Made by a program: the position numbers and the translations under genes | Assembly (NCBI RefSeq): GCF_014174375.1 | Contig: NZ_JABEQE010000003.1 | Span: 264,090-328,089, forward strand | Direction: 5' to 3' | DNA: 64,000 nt | DNA from: Gluconacetobacter asukensis | Lineage (GTDB): Bacteria; Pseudomonadota; Alphaproteobacteria; Acetobacterales; Acetobacteraceae | Notes under the pieces: model-generated | Seen by the model: only the letters and a program-made list of their open reading frames with translations | What the model was told of the DNA's origin: nothing | Databases searched by the model: none | Shown: positions 37,243 through 47,368 of the stretch, in pieces | Layout: each line of letters begins with the position of its first letter | Numbering within the stretch: the first letter of the stretch is position 1

Positions 37243-37749
37243 ATGGTCCGGCTGCTGGGCATCGATCCGGGCCTGCGCTTCACGGGGTGGGGGATCATCG
37301 ACGTGGCGGGCAACCGGCTGTGCCATGTCGCCGATGGCGTGATCGCGACCGATGGCGACGTGGCGGTGCCCGAGCGGCTGCGTTGCCTGCATGACGGGTT
37401 GATGGAGCTGGTGCATCGGTTCGCGCCGGCCGAGGCGGCGGTCGAGGAAACCTATGTCAACCGCAACGGGTCCTCGACGCTGAAGCTGGGCTATGCGCGC
37501 GGGGTTGCGTTGCTGGTGCCGGCGCTGGCTGGAATCGCGGTTTCCGAATACGGTGCCATGGCGGTGAAGCGGGCGGTGGTCGGCACCGGTGCCGCCAGCA
37601 AGGAGCAGGTGGAGATGATGGTGCGCCGCCTTCTGCCCGCAGCGACGATCAAGCGGGCCGATGCCTCCGACGCGCTGGCGGTGGCGATCTGCCATGCGCA
37701 TCATCGCGCCAGCGCCCTGCGCGTGGCGGGCGGGACGCGCATGGCATGA
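37243..37749 (+). CDS. ruvC: Holliday junction resolvase RuvC
   Basis: A 168-residue endonuclease resolving Holliday junctions with RuvAB. The catalytic first Asp is in [14 protein letters not shown]; further acidic residues are in [10 protein letters not shown] and the C-terminal [14 protein letters not shown]. The ATG at 37243 is preferred; an in-frame TTG two codons earlier is possible. Its stop overlaps the ruvA start (ATGA). Confidence 0.97.
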   Translation: MVRLLGIDPGLRFTGWGIIDVAGNRLCHVADGVIATDGDVAVPERLRCLHDGLMELVHRFAPAEAAVEETYVNRNGSSTLKLGYARGVALLVPALAGIAVSEYGAMAVKRAVVGTGAASKEQVEMMVRRLLPAATIKRADASDALAVAICHAHHRASALRVAGGTRMA

Positions 37750-38363
37750 TCGCGCAACTGACCGGACTGGTCGGGCAGGTCGAAGCCGATCGCTGCGTGG
37801 TCGATGTCCATGGCGTGGGGTATCTGGTCCATGCCTCGACCCGCACCCTTTCCGCCCTGCCCAGCCCGCCGGAAGCGGCGCGGGTGCTGGTTGAGACCGT
37901 GGTGCGCGAGGATGCTTTCCTGCTCTATGGTTTTGCCGATGCTGCGGAGCGCGACTGGTTCCGGCTGCTGACGACCGTGCAGGGGGTGGGGGCCAAGCTG
38001 GCGCTGGCGATCCTGTCCGCGCTGTCGCCCGGCGATGTGGCGGCCGTCATCGTGGCGGGGGACAAGGCTGGGCTGACGCGGGTTTCGGGCGTGGGGGCGC
38101 GGCTGGCCGAGCGGATTCTGACGGAATTACGGGACAAGGCGGGCAAGCTGCCGGTCGGCCCCGGTGTGGTGCTGCCGGCCCGGCCGGCTTCGGCCGGGGT
38201 CGAGGGCGATGTGCTGCTGGCGCTGGCGGGGCTGGGCTTTCGCCGGGCCGAGGCGCAGCCGGTGGTGGTGCGGATTCTGGCGCGGCTGAAGGAGGCCGGC
38301 GCCGGGCAGGAGGCCGACCTGGACGTGGTGATCCGTGAAAGCCTGCGGGAACTGGCCCGATGA
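37746..38363 (+). CDS. ruvA: Holliday junction branch-migration protein RuvA
   Basis: A 205-residue junction-binding protein. It shows the OB-fold start [29 protein letters not shown], HhH motifs [14 protein letters not shown] and [19 protein letters not shown], and the C-terminal RuvB-contact domain ([20 protein letters not shown]). Overlapping start and stop codons with ruvC and ruvB show translational coupling. Confidence 0.97.
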   Translation: MIAQLTGLVGQVEADRCVVDVHGVGYLVHASTRTLSALPSPPEAARVLVETVVREDAFLLYGFADAAERDWFRLLTTVQGVGAKLALAILSALSPGDVAAVIVAGDKAGLTRVSGVGARLAERILTELRDKAGKLPVGPGVVLPARPASAGVEGDVLLALAGLGFRRAEAQPVVVRILARLKEAGAGQEADLDVVIRESLRELAR

Positions 38364-39406
38364 GCGAATTGCCCCCCCGCGCGGTCGATCCTGCGCGCAT
38401 GGACGAGGATTCGGCCGAGGCCGGCCTGCGCCCGCAGACGCTTGAGGATTTTACCGGGCAGAAGGCCAGCCGCGAGAATCTGGCGATCTTTATCGCCGCC
38501 GCGCGTGCGCGGGGCGAGGCGATGGACCATGTGCTGCTGCATGGGCCGCCGGGCCTGGGCAAGACCACGCTGGCGCAGATCGTGGCGCGCGAGCTGGGGG
38601 TGGGCTTCCGGGCTACGTCGGGGCCGGTGATCCAGCGTGCGGGTGATCTGGCGGCGATCCTGACCAATCTGCAGCCGCGCGACGTGCTGTTCATCGACGA
38701 GATCCATCGCCTGCAACCGGCGATCGAGGAAGTGCTCTATCCGGCGATGGAGGATTTCCAGCTCGACCTGATCATCGGCGAGGGGCCGGCCGCGCGGTCG
38801 GTGCGCATCGACCTGTCGCCCTTCACGCTGGTTGCGGCGACCACGCGGGCCGGCCTTCTGGCCACGCCGCTGCGCGACCGGTTCGGCATTCCGCTGCGGC
38901 TGGTGTTCTACACGCCTGAGGAATTGCGGCAGATCGTCTCGCGCGGGGCGCGGAAGCTGCAATTCGACCTGACGCCGGAAGGGGCCGAGGAAATCGCCCG
39001 CCGGTCACGCGGGACGCCGCGCATCGCCGGCCGGCTGCTGCGGCGGGTGCGCGACTTTGCCTCGGTCTCGCGCGCCGGCGCGGTGGACCGGGCGATGGCC
39101 GATGCCGCGCTGTCGCGGCTGGAGGTCGATTCGCTGGGGCTGGATGCGATGGACCGGCGCTATCTGCGGCGGATCGCCGAACATCATCATGGCGGGCCGG
39201 TGGGGGTGGAGACGCTGGCGGCGGCGCTGGCCGAGGCCCGCGACACGCTGGAAGATGTGGTGGAACCCTATCTGATCCAGGAAGGGCTGGTGCTGCGGAC
39301 GAGCCGCGGACGGATGCTGGGCGAGCGGGGATGGCGCCATCTGGGGCTGCAGCCGCCGGCCCGCCAGGCCGACCAGGGCGATCTTTTGCTGGGAGATGAC
39401 GGATGA
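38360..39406 (+). CDS. ruvB: Holliday junction helicase RuvB
   Basis: A 348-residue AAA+ motor of RuvAB branch migration. Walker [12 protein letters not shown], Walker [10 protein letters not shown], sensor 1 [10 protein letters not shown], arginine-containing [17 protein letters not shown] and a C-terminal winged helix ([21 protein letters not shown]). It overlaps ruvA upstream and ybgC downstream by four bases each. Confidence 0.98.
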   Translation: MSELPPRAVDPARMDEDSAEAGLRPQTLEDFTGQKASRENLAIFIAAARARGEAMDHVLLHGPPGLGKTTLAQIVARELGVGFRATSGPVIQRAGDLAAILTNLQPRDVLFIDEIHRLQPAIEEVLYPAMEDFQLDLIIGEGPAARSVRIDLSPFTLVAATTRAGLLATPLRDRFGIPLRLVFYTPEELRQIVSRGARKLQFDLTPEGAEEIARRSRGTPRIAGRLLRRVRDFASVSRAGAVDRAMADAALSRLEVDSLGLDAMDRRYLRRIAEHHHGGPVGVETLAAALAEARDTLEDVVEPYLIQEGLVLRTSRGRMLGERGWRHLGLQPPARQADQGDLLLGDDG

Positions 39407-39807
39407 AGCACAGCATCCCGTTCCGCGTCTATTACGAGGATACCGACGCGGGGGGTGTTGTCTATCATGCCCGCTATCTGGCCTTTGCCGAACGGGCGCG
39501 GACCGAGGCGATTCGCGGGCTGGGCCGATCGGCGTTTTCGCTGCTGGAAGAATACGGGCTGGCCTTCGTCATCCATCGCGCCGCGATCGACTACAAGCGG
39601 CCGCTGCGGCTTGACGATATCGTGACCGTGACCACCCGGCTGATCGAACAAGGCCCGGCCAGCTGTCGGCTGGAGCAGGAGTTCCTGCTGGGGGACATAT
39701 GCTGCGCGCGGCTGGACGTCCGGCTGGCATGTGTGCGTGCCGCCGATGGTCGGGCTGCCCGATTTCCGCCTTTATGGCGTGATCTCCTGACCGGGTTGCT
39801 GGACTAG
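39403..39807 (+). CDS. ybgC: Tol-Pal-associated acyl-CoA thioesterase YbgC
   Basis: A 134-residue hot-dog-fold thioesterase. The active-site block [26 protein letters not shown] contains the catalytic Asp and His. It is translationally coupled to ruvB and lies about 190 bases before tolQ, the usual ybgC-tol order. It hydrolyses short-chain or phospholipid-related acyl thioesters. Confidence 0.95.
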   Translation: MKHSIPFRVYYEDTDAGGVVYHARYLAFAERARTEAIRGLGRSAFSLLEEYGLAFVIHRAAIDYKRPLRLDDIVTVTTRLIEQGPASCRLEQEFLLGDICCARLDVRLACVRAADGRAARFPPLWRDLLTGLLD

Positions 39808-39999
39808 GGCGAGGCGTTTTTCCGCGTTTCTGTCCGGGAGGAATTTTTTCCGTGCGGCGGGTGCGTCCCGCCGTGGGGGGTGCTTCTGCTTTCTCCTGGA
39901 AGCCTATAAGGAACAGTTTGGAAAGCAGTGTGGGACTGCCCCGACTCGGCGTCGGGAGCGGGGTGCCGAAGCTGTGTGCGGAAGGTGCAGGAGGCGTTT

Positions 40000-40716
40000 T
40001 TGGACCAAGCGGTTAACGCGGCGAATCTGGGCGCGGCTGCGTCCGACCTGTCGCTGTGGAGTCTGTTTCTGAACGCGGCGATCATCGTCAAGCTGGTGAT
40101 GATCGGTCTGGCAGTCAGCAGCGTCGTCGTATGGGGCATCATTTTCGACAAGATCGTGACCCTGCGGCGGGTGAATCGCGAGGCGTCGGCGTTCGAGGAC
40201 AAATTCTGGTCGGGCGGCAGCCTGGACGATCTGTACGAATCCGATGGCGCCAAGCCGCTGCACCCGATGGCGGCCGTGTTCGGCGCCGCGATGGGCGAAT
40301 GGCGCCGTTCGGCACGCATTGCCGGCATCGACCTGGCGCGCGGCGGGGTGAAGGAGCGCGTCGACCGCGCCATGAACATCACCATCACGCGCGAGATGGA
40401 GCGGCTGGGCCGCTGGATGATCTTCCTGGCCACGATCGGGCCGGTGGCGCCGTTCATCGGCCTGTTCGGCACGGTGTGGGGCATCATGCATGCGTTCGGG
40501 TCGATCGCGGCGATGCACAACACCAACCTGGCCGTGGTGGCCCCCGGTATTTCCGAGGCGCTGTTCGCCACCGCCATCGGCCTTGTGACCGCCATTCCGG
40601 CGGTGATCGCCTATAACGTCATCAGCAACAGTCTGGCACTGTTCGAGGACCGGATGGCGGCGTTCGGCACCGAATTTGCCGCGATCCTGTCCCGCCAGTC
40701 CGAAGAAAGGGGCTGA
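40000..40716 (+). CDS. tolQ: TolQ, proton-channel subunit of the Tol-Pal system
   Basis: A 238-residue inner-membrane protein with three transmembrane segments (VKLVMIGLAVSSVVVWGIIF; LATIGPVAPFIGLFGTVWGIM; EALFATAIGLVTAIPAVIAYN). It forms the proton-driven motor with TolR. The start is a TTG at 40000 preceded by AGGAGG (39989-39994) at 5-base spacing; the in-frame alternative further left (39928) would add 24 Cys/Ser-rich residues with no ribosome-binding site. The TTG start gives the normal family length. The tolQ-tolR-tolA-tolB genes are closely spaced (3, 26 and 44 bases). Confidence 0.95.
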   Translation: MDQAVNAANLGAAASDLSLWSLFLNAAIIVKLVMIGLAVSSVVVWGIIFDKIVTLRRVNREASAFEDKFWSGGSLDDLYESDGAKPLHPMAAVFGAAMGEWRRSARIAGIDLARGGVKERVDRAMNITITREMERLGRWMIFLATIGPVAPFIGLFGTVWGIMHAFGSIAAMHNTNLAVVAPGISEALFATAIGLVTAIPAVIAYNVISNSLALFEDRMAAFGTEFAAILSRQSEERG

Positions 40717-40719
40717 ATC

Positions 40720-41163
<444 letters not shown>

Positions 41164-41189
41164 CGCCATCGGGTAGGAGAGCCGCAATC

Positions 41190-42182
41190 GTGGTTCCGCC
41201 GCGTCGTTCCGAACGTAACCTGATGCGGCGGTCGATCGTCGCATCCGGCGTCGCGCATATGGTGCTGCTGGCGGCCGTGCTGCTGGGGCTGCCGGTTTCC
41301 GTGCCGCCCGAGCCGCCGCCGCCGCCGACCATCGAGATGGAGTTCGCTCCCTCGGACAGCGGCGGTACGCCGCACAAGGCCGACAAGCCGGCGCCCAAGC
41401 CCGCGCCGGCCCCGGCCCCCGTGCCGCAGGAGGCGCCGCCGGCCCCGACGCCGCCGGTCAAGGCGCCGAACGAGGAAGCGGCCCCGCCGCCGCCTCCGCC
41501 GCCGCCCATGCCGCCGCCGCCGGAAACCCCGCCGGCGAAGCTGCCCGATACCCCGGTGCCGCCCAAGGTCGAGCAGCCGTCGCCCGATGCCGTGCCGACA
41601 CCGCCTTCCCTGCCGTCGCCGCCCGTGCCGTCGCATGAAGCGGCGCCGCCGTCGCCGCAGCCCGAGCCCGCGCCCCTGCCCAAGATGCAGCAATTCTCGC
41701 ACATCACGCAGCCGAACGAGGCGAAGAAGGCGGTGCCGGATACCCATTCGCTGCTGGCGACGCTGGATGCGTTCCGTGCCGACCAGAAGCAGACCCATCC
41801 GCCGAAGGCGCGGGCGAACCCGGTGCAGGGCGGGGCGCCCGACGGGGGCGGCGCGCCGGATGGCGACATTACCAATGCGCTGAGCTCGGCCGAGCAGAAG
41901 GCGATCGGGAACGCCGTCCGCCGCTGCTACACCGAGGATACGGCAGCGAAGGATTATGCGCAGTTCGTGGCCCATCTGGTGGTGACGGTGGATGGCACGG
42001 GCATGGCCCGCATCGTCCAGTTCGCGCCCGAGACCCAGGCGCGGATGGCGGGCGATTCGTCCTATCGCGCGCTGGCTGAACGGGCGCGCGCGGCGGTGCT
42101 GAGCCCGACCTGCGCGCAACTGCCCATACCCAAGGCGATGCTGGGGCAAACCCAACAGCTCAAATTCGTTTTCCGTCCGTGA
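41190..42182 (+). CDS. tolA: TolA, Pro/Ala-rich energy-transducing protein
   Basis: A 330-residue TolA/TonB-type protein. An N-terminal membrane anchor ([15 protein letters not shown], about 24-38) is followed by a long Pro/Ala/Glu-rich spacer (about 40-180) spanning the periplasm, then a C-terminal domain ([39 protein letters not shown]). The start is GTG at 41190 with AGGAGA upstream; an ATG at 41223 is possible. The spacer is Pro-rich, more TonB-like than the helical Ala/Lys spacer of E. coli TolA, but position in the cluster supports TolA. Confidence 0.9.
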   Translation: MVPPRRSERNLMRRSIVASGVAHMVLLAAVLLGLPVSVPPEPPPPPTIEMEFAPSDSGGTPHKADKPAPKPAPAPAPVPQEAPPAPTPPVKAPNEEAAPPPPPPPPMPPPPETPPAKLPDTPVPPKVEQPSPDAVPTPPSLPSPPVPSHEAAPPSPQPEPAPLPKMQQFSHITQPNEAKKAVPDTHSLLATLDAFRADQKQTHPPKARANPVQGGAPDGGGAPDGDITNALSSAEQKAIGNAVRRCYTEDTAAKDYAQFVAHLVVTVDGTGMARIVQFAPETQARMAGDSSYRALAERARAAVLSPTCAQLPIPKAMLGQTQQLKFVFRP

Positions 42183-42226
42183 GGCAGCCCAGGCGCTGCC
42201 CCGTCGGTGCGTTCGAGGAGAAGACC

Positions 42227-43600
42227 ATGCGTCCGAGTGACCTTCCGCTGATTTCCGATGTCGAGGCCTCGCTGCTGGCGACCCATTTCGGTCGTCGTGC
42301 CCTGCTCGGGGCCGGAGCTGTCGCCGCCGGTGTCCTGGCCATGCCGCTGTCCGCGCTGGCCCAGGCCGCGCCCGGCGCGCCGGGCGATGCCGAGATCACG
42401 GTGGACCAGGCGCGCACGGCGCCGATTCCCATCGTCATTCCGGTGCTGGGCGGCGATGCGGGGCAACTGGTCAGCAGCGTGATTTCCGGCGACCTGGGCA
42501 ATTGCGGCCTGTTTGCCCCGATCAACGGCGCGCTGCCTGTCGGCGTGCCGGATTTCGGCACCTACAAATCGCTGGGCGCGCGGGCGCTGGTCAGCGGCAC
42601 CGCCACCACGGGCGCCGGTGGACTGCGCGTCGAGTTCCGGCTGTGGGACGTGCTGACCGGGCAGCAGATCCAGGGCACCGCCTACACCGCCGGCGCCGGC
42701 GACGCGCGCAAGATCGCGCATATCATCGCCGATGTGATCTATGAGCGGCTGCTGGGCGAGAAGGGATATTTCAACTCGCGGATCGCCTATATCGCGCGGT
42801 CGGGCCCGCGGGCGCACCAGACCACCCGGCTGGCGATCATGGACCAGGATGGCGCCAACAGCCATTATCTGTCCGGTGGCCAGTGGCTGACCCTGACCCC
42901 GCGTTTCAGCCCGGTCAGCGACCAGCTTGCGTTCATGTCCTACGCCAACAACCGTCCGCGCGTGTATGTGCTGAACCTGGCGACGGGGCGGCAGCAATTG
43001 CTCGGCGATTTCGACGGGATCTCGTTCGCGCCGCGCTTCGCGCCCGACGGGCATACGGTCATCATGTCCGTCACGCGTGGCGGGGGATCGGACATCTATT
43101 CGGTCGACCTGGCCTCGCGCGGCAAGCGGCAGCTCACCAGCTCCGGCGCCATCGATACCAGCCCGTGCTACAGCCCCGACGGATCGCAGATCGTCTTCAA
43201 TTCCGATCGCGGGGGTACGCCGCAGCTTTACATCATGAGTGCCGGCGGTGGCGGCGCGAAGCGGATTTCCTACGGCAACGGCATATATGGCTCGCCGGTC
43301 TGGTCGCCCCGCGGCGACCTGATCGCCTTTACCCGCATTGCCAACGGCAGTTTCTCGCTGGGCGTGATGGCGCCCGACGGTACTGGCGAGCGCATCCTGA
43401 CCCAGGGCTTTACCGTGGATACGGCGACCTTCTGCCCCAATGGCCGGGTGCTGGCCTTCTGCCGCCAGACAGCGGCGGGAGCCGGGGGGGCGGGGTTCTC
43501 GTCCTCGATCGGCACGATCGACATCACCGGCTTCCACGAACGCTCGATCCCGGCGGCCGGCATGGCGTCCGACCCGGCCTGGTCGCCGCTGAACGGCTGA
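42227..43600 (+). CDS. tolB: TolB, periplasmic beta-propeller of Tol-Pal
   Basis: A 457-residue TolB. An N-terminal D2-type domain ([20 protein letters not shown]) leads to a six-bladed propeller with repeated SPDG-type blades ([61 protein letters not shown]). The start at 42227 has GAGGAG just upstream. The signal region has a long charged lead and [20 protein letters not shown], which looks like a twin-arginine (Tat) signal rather than a plain Sec one. It binds Pal. Confidence 0.95.
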   Translation: MRPSDLPLISDVEASLLATHFGRRALLGAGAVAAGVLAMPLSALAQAAPGAPGDAEITVDQARTAPIPIVIPVLGGDAGQLVSSVISGDLGNCGLFAPINGALPVGVPDFGTYKSLGARALVSGTATTGAGGLRVEFRLWDVLTGQQIQGTAYTAGAGDARKIAHIIADVIYERLLGEKGYFNSRIAYIARSGPRAHQTTRLAIMDQDGANSHYLSGGQWLTLTPRFSPVSDQLAFMSYANNRPRVYVLNLATGRQQLLGDFDGISFAPRFAPDGHTVIMSVTRGGGSDIYSVDLASRGKRQLTSSGAIDTSPCYSPDGSQIVFNSDRGGTPQLYIMSAGGGGAKRISYGNGIYGSPVWSPRGDLIAFTRIANGSFSLGVMAPDGTGERILTQGFTVDTATFCPNGRVLAFCRQTAAGAGGAGFSSSIGTIDITGFHERSIPAAGMASDPAWSPLNG

Positions 43601-43650
43601 AAACACGTCGGAAAGGCGCGTGACTGTGCTTTTCAGGCCGATGTGCAAAA

Positions 43651-43682
43651 CAAGATGCCCGGCATGTGTTACGGGCATCTTG
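43651..43682 (+). terminator. hairpin after tolB
   Basis: CAAGATGCCCG (43651-43661) pairs perfectly with CGGGCATCTTG (43672-43682) across a 10-base loop, about 50 bases after the tolB stop. No T tract follows, so it may attenuate or protect rather than end the transcript before pal. Confidence 0.55.
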
Positions 43683-43846
43683 ACGGTCTGTCATGTCTGG
43701 CGCTAACGGGCGAGTGGGCTCCACTGTTCGTATAGTTCTGTCGTTGGGTTGTTGACGGAACAAAACGAGTGTCGGAACCAGATAAAGCTTACCGGCAACT
43801 TAATCATATGGTTCCGTGCGGGAACCGATCTCAGGATCTAAAACCA

Positions 43847-44323
43847 ATGAGACTGAAGCTTCTTGGTGCGCTTGGCATGGCCGTTTTTCTCGCGGCGTGC
43901 TCGGACGATACGAACAAGGGCGCCACGACCGGAACCGGTGCTGCCGCCCAGAGCACCGGCGTGACGCCCGGCAGTGAAGCCGATCTGGTCGCCAATGTCG
44001 GCGATCGCGTCTTCTTCGAGCTGAACAAGAACAACCTGTCCAGCGAAGCCCAGGCGACGCTGGACCGCCAGGCTGCCTGGCTGGCGAAATATCCGCAGGT
44101 CACCGTGCAGCTCGCCGGCAACTGTGACGATCGTGGCACCGAAGAGTACAACATCGCCCTGGGCGAGCGTCGTGCCAACGCGGCGCGCGACTACCTGGTG
44201 GCCAAGGGCGTTGCCGCCTCGCGCATCACGACGATCTCCTACGGCAAGGATCGTCCGACCGCGACGGGTGACAACGAGGAAGCCTGGGCCCAGAACCGCA
44301 ACAGCATCACGTCGGTTCGCTGA
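43847..44323 (+). CDS. pal: Pal, peptidoglycan-associated lipoprotein
   Basis: A 158-residue outer-membrane lipoprotein. Signal and lipobox LGALGMAVFLAACSDD (Cys19) are followed by a short linker and an OmpA-like peptidoglycan-binding domain (FELNKNNLSSEAQATLDRQA, CDDRGTEEYNIALGERRANAARDYL). It contacts TolB and anchors the outer membrane to the wall. The start at 43847 is chosen because it places the lipobox correctly; the longer frame from 43769 adds 26 polar residues. Confidence 0.96.
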   Translation: MRLKLLGALGMAVFLAACSDDTNKGATTGTGAAAQSTGVTPGSEADLVANVGDRVFFELNKNNLSSEAQATLDRQAAWLAKYPQVTVQLAGNCDDRGTEEYNIALGERRANAARDYLVAKGVAASRITTISYGKDRPTATGDNEEAWAQNRNSITSVR

Positions 44324-44356
44324 GCGAACCGGCCGACGCGTTCGTTCGGCTGAAGG

Positions 44357-44397
44357 AAGCCGGCCAGGTGTTTCACCTGGCCGGCTTTTTTATTTTG
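44357..44397 (+). terminator. intrinsic terminator after pal
   Basis: GCCGGCCAGGTG (44359-44370), a 3-base loop and CACCTGGCCGGC (44374-44385) are followed directly by TTTTTTATTTTG. This is a textbook Rho-independent terminator, 35 bases after the pal stop, so cpoB must be partly or wholly expressed from its own promoter. Confidence 0.95.
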
Positions 44398-44552
44398 TCG
44401 TTGCCTCTTCTTCATGGCTGGATCGTGCGTGATCTCTTCACGCCTTCGGGGAGGGCGTGCATAAGAGGTGGCGTTTATGACCTCGTATCGTCGCGCCCGG
44501 CGATCGGCATTGGTCCGGCCGGCGGCGGTGCGTTCATGGAGACATCCGTATC

Positions 44553-45503
44553 ATGCGGTCTGTTGCCTTCCGCCCTTTTTCGCCGTTTCGACATCGCGGG
44601 GGGCTGACCCCGCGCGCAAGGGGGCTGGCGATCCTGACCCTGCTGGCCGGCCTGTCGCCGCTGGCGGTCCGGGCGCAGGATACCGAGCAGATGACGAGTC
44701 GTGAGGGGATCGCGCTGCAGAACCAGATCATGGATCTGCGCCAGCAGCTTTCGCAGATGCAGTCGGCGGCGCCCTGGGGCCAGGGACAGGGGAACGGGCA
44801 GGGCAATGGCATCCTTCCGCCACCCGCGCCCGAGGCTGGCGGCAATGGCGGCCCGCCGGCCGGTGGCGACCTGACGGCGCAATTGCTGGACCGGGTGATG
44901 ACCCTGGAGCAGCAGGTGCGCGACATGCGCGGGCAGCTCGACCAGCTGACCAACCAGGTGCAGCAGCAGAATGCGACCCTGGCGAAGCAGATCGACGACA
45001 TGAATTTCGCCATGCAGAATGGTGGCCACCCGGCGCCCCGACCGGCGGCCGGGCCGGATGCGATCCCTGCCGAGGCTGCCCCGGCTGCCGCCGGTGCCGG
45101 GGAGGCGCCAGCGGCCAAATCCACGCCCGAAACCGTGCTGCGGGACGGCAATGCGGCCCTGATGCATGGGGATTATGCGGCGGCGCAGGCGGCCGCCAAG
45201 CAGGTGCTGGCCGGCCCGCGTGGCCCGTTGCAGATCGACGCGCAATTCCTGCTGGCGCAGTCGCTGGCCGGGCAGAAGCAGTATCGGCAGTCGGCCGTCG
45301 CCTATTACGATACCTATAACCGCTCGCCGCGCTCCGGCCGGGCGCCGGATGCGCTGCTGGGCGTGACGGCGTCGCTGCTGGCGATGGGGGACAAGAATTC
45401 GGCATGCCAGGCCCTGGCCAAGCTGAAGAGCGAGTTCCCGTCGCCGGCGCCGCGCGTCAAGACGGCTGAGGCGGCCTACCGCACCCGCGCCGGATGCCAC
45501 TGA
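44553..45503 (+). CDS. cpoB: CpoB/YbgF, Tol-Pal cell-division coordinator
   Basis: A 316-residue periplasmic protein. Signal peptide (to about VRA-QD), an N-terminal coiled coil (GIALQNQIMDLRQQLSQMQ; LLDRVMTLEQQVRDMRGQLDQLTNQVQQQ), a Gly/Pro-rich linker, and C-terminal TPR repeats (AALMHGDYAAAQAAAKQVL, LLAQSLAGQKQYRQSAVAYYDTYNRSP). It links peptidoglycan synthesis to Tol-mediated constriction. It is followed at once by two dispersed-repeat copies. Confidence 0.93.
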   Translation: MRSVAFRPFSPFRHRGGLTPRARGLAILTLLAGLSPLAVRAQDTEQMTSREGIALQNQIMDLRQQLSQMQSAAPWGQGQGNGQGNGILPPPAPEAGGNGGPPAGGDLTAQLLDRVMTLEQQVRDMRGQLDQLTNQVQQQNATLAKQIDDMNFAMQNGGHPAPRPAAGPDAIPAEAAPAAAGAGEAPAAKSTPETVLRDGNAALMHGDYAAAQAAAKQVLAGPRGPLQIDAQFLLAQSLAGQKQYRQSAVAYYDTYNRSPRSGRAPDALLGVTASLLAMGDKNSACQALAKLKSEFPSPAPRVKTAEAAYRTRAGCH

Positions 45504-45504
45504 G

Positions 45505-45664
45505 AGCGTGACCGGAGATGCGCGCTGGCGGCGATCCGACGCGCGTTTCCTGTGCTCCGGTGCTCACGGCCGATAAGGCCGCTCCGCTCCGGTGCTCGGA
45601 AACCCACGCCGGGCGCGGCCCTGCGGGCCGCTCTCGCTCGCCAGCCCACATCTCCGGTCACGCT
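45505..45664 (+). repeat. dispersed repeat copy R4, after cpoB
   Basis: 16-base perfect arms AGCGTGACCGGAGATG (45505-45520) and its complement (45649-45664) enclose the core; the inner stem is GCTGGCG with CGCCAGC. It starts two bases after the cpoB stop. The flank just after it (GAGCCC..GGGCTC, 45668-45691) is another short hairpin. Confidence 0.9.
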
Positions 45665-45711
45665 TTTGAGCCCGGCCTGTCGAAGGGGCTCCGTCGGAGG
45701 GGTGAAGAGGT

Positions 45712-45853
45712 GGAGATGCGCGCTGGCGGTGATCCGACGCGCGTTTCCTGTGCTCCGGTGCTCACGGCCATCAAGGCCGCTCCGCGCCGAGGCTCGGAAA
45801 CGCACACCGGGCGCGGCCCTGTGGGCCGCTCTCGCTCGCCAGCCCGCATCTCC
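45712..45853 (+). repeat. dispersed repeat copy R5, tandem with R4
   Basis: Near-identical core to R4 with the inner stem GCTGGCG/CGCCAGC and short arms GGAGATGCG (45712-45720) and CGCATCTCC (45845-45853). The right flank repeats that of R4 (GGTCACGCT then GAGCCCGGCC), whereas the left outer arm is replaced, which suggests a local duplication. Together R4 and R5 fill the 402-base gap between cpoB and tilS. Confidence 0.85.
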
Positions 45854-45905
45854 GGTCACGCTCCTGAGCCCGGCCGTCGAGAGGGACGCCGAGGGGGGCT
45901 GGATT

Positions 45906-47171
45906 ATGGATGATGGTCGGTTTGCCGCCCTCATGGCGGGGTTGGGGCCCTGGGTGCCGGATGGGGCGGGCATGCCGGAGGTGGGTATTGCGGTGTCGGG
46001 CGGGGCGGACAGCCTCTGCCTGGCCTATCTGGCGGGACGGTGGCGCCGGGCGGTGCGGGCGCTGATCGTCGATCATGGGTTGCGTCCGGCGGCTTCCGCC
46101 GAGGCGCGCCTGACCCGTGACCGTCTGGCGAGGCTGGGCATTCCCGCCGAGATCCTGGTGCTGGAGGGGTTGCGGCATGGCCCCGGCGTGGCCGACCGGG
46201 CGCGGCGTGCGCGCTATGCGGCCCTGTCCGCCGCCTGTCGGCGGGCGGGCATCGTCGACCTGCTGCTGGGCCATCATGCCCGCGATCAGGCGGAGACCGT
46301 GCTGATCCGCCGCCGTGCCGCCAGCGGGCCGGACGGTCTGGCTTGCATGGGCGCCGTGACATTTACCGGGGACCTGCGCCTGGTGCGCCCGTTGCTGGAT
46401 ATTGAGCCGGCGACCTTGCGCGGCACGCTGCGGCGCGCGGGGCTGGAGTGGGTGGAAGATCCTTCGAATGCCGACCGGCGGGCCGAGCGCGCCCGTCTGC
46501 GGGCCACGCTGTGCGCCGATCCGCCGGCGGTGATGCGGCTGCGGGCGGAGGCGCGGGAGGCGGGAGCCGCGCGCATGGCGCGGGACGCCGAACAGGCGCT
46601 GTGGCTGGCGCGCGGCGTGACGGTTGCCGAGGGCGGCTGGGTGGCGCTGGCGGAAGACCCGGCTTGCCCGCGCGCGCTGGCCTTTCTGCTGCGTGCGGTC
46701 TCGGGGCGGGATTATCTGCCGCCTGCGCGGGCGGTGGCGGCGCTGTGTGCCGATCCGCGGCCGGCCACGCTGGCCGGTGCCTGCCTGGTGGCGGCGGGCG
46801 CACCGCTCCGCCGCGCCGGGCTGCGCTGGCTGCTGCTGCGCGAGGAGGCGGCGATGCAGGCCCCCATGCCGGCGGCGGAGGGATGTGTGTGGGACGGGCG
46901 CTTTGTGCTGTCCGCGCCGCATGGGGCCGACCTGCGGGGGGTGACGGTCGGGGCGGCGGGGCCGCCGGGGCGGTGGATGCCGCCCCCGGACTGGAAGACG
47001 CCGTGGCCGGCCCGCGCGCTGCGCACCCTGCCGGCCCTGTTTCGCGCCGGGCAGGTGGTCGGGGTGCCGACAATGGGGATCTGTCATGATCCGGCGCTGG
47101 CCGGGGTGCGGCTGACGCTGCGGCCCGGCGCGGTGGCGGCCGAGGCGGGGCGTTTCGCGGGGGGCAATTGA
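45906..47171 (+). CDS. tilS: tRNA(Ile)-lysidine synthase
   Basis: A 421-residue enzyme that converts C34 of tRNA-Ile(CAU) to lysidine. The PP-loop SGGADSLCLAYLAGRW is near residue 30, with IVDHGLRPAASAEA and LLGHHARDQAETVLIRR following. The start at 45906 (MDDGRFAALMAGLG) is chosen; the frame is open for another 118 codons upstream, but those are translated repeat DNA. C-terminal substrate-binding parts are present but divergent. tilS-ftsH order is conserved in many bacteria. Confidence 0.95.
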   Translation: MDDGRFAALMAGLGPWVPDGAGMPEVGIAVSGGADSLCLAYLAGRWRRAVRALIVDHGLRPAASAEARLTRDRLARLGIPAEILVLEGLRHGPGVADRARRARYAALSAACRRAGIVDLLLGHHARDQAETVLIRRRAASGPDGLACMGAVTFTGDLRLVRPLLDIEPATLRGTLRRAGLEWVEDPSNADRRAERARLRATLCADPPAVMRLRAEAREAGAARMARDAEQALWLARGVTVAEGGWVALAEDPACPRALAFLLRAVSGRDYLPPARAVAALCADPRPATLAGACLVAAGAPLRRAGLRWLLLREEAAMQAPMPAAEGCVWDGRFVLSAPHGADLRGVTVGAAGPPGRWMPPPDWKTPWPARALRTLPALFRAGQVVGVPTMGICHDPALAGVRLTLRPGAVAAEAGRFAGGN

Positions 47172-47368
47172 CCGGTGGGCAGGCGGATTTTCGCGCCCGG
47201 GGGCAATAAAGACCCTGTGTGGGGGTGTGAATGTCCCTCGAAGGGCCTATGTATGACTAAATCGAGGTAGAGAAGGCGTCTGGCTGCCGGTCAGAAGGAA
47301 GCCTTACCTGCGTGTTTCGGCACCAGGCGGAATCCGGGTGGCGTCAAGCGTATGGAACAATGGGCAAG

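Noticed and set aside
45552..45905. 118-codon N-terminal extension of tilS
   Set aside because: It is translated repeat DNA (R4/R5). The normal TilS start and length fit the ATG at 45906.
47200..47368. Heat-shock (sigma-32) promoter before ftsH
   Set aside because: A CCTATGT block resembles the alphaproteobacterial -10, but no CTTG-type -35 lies at the right distance.
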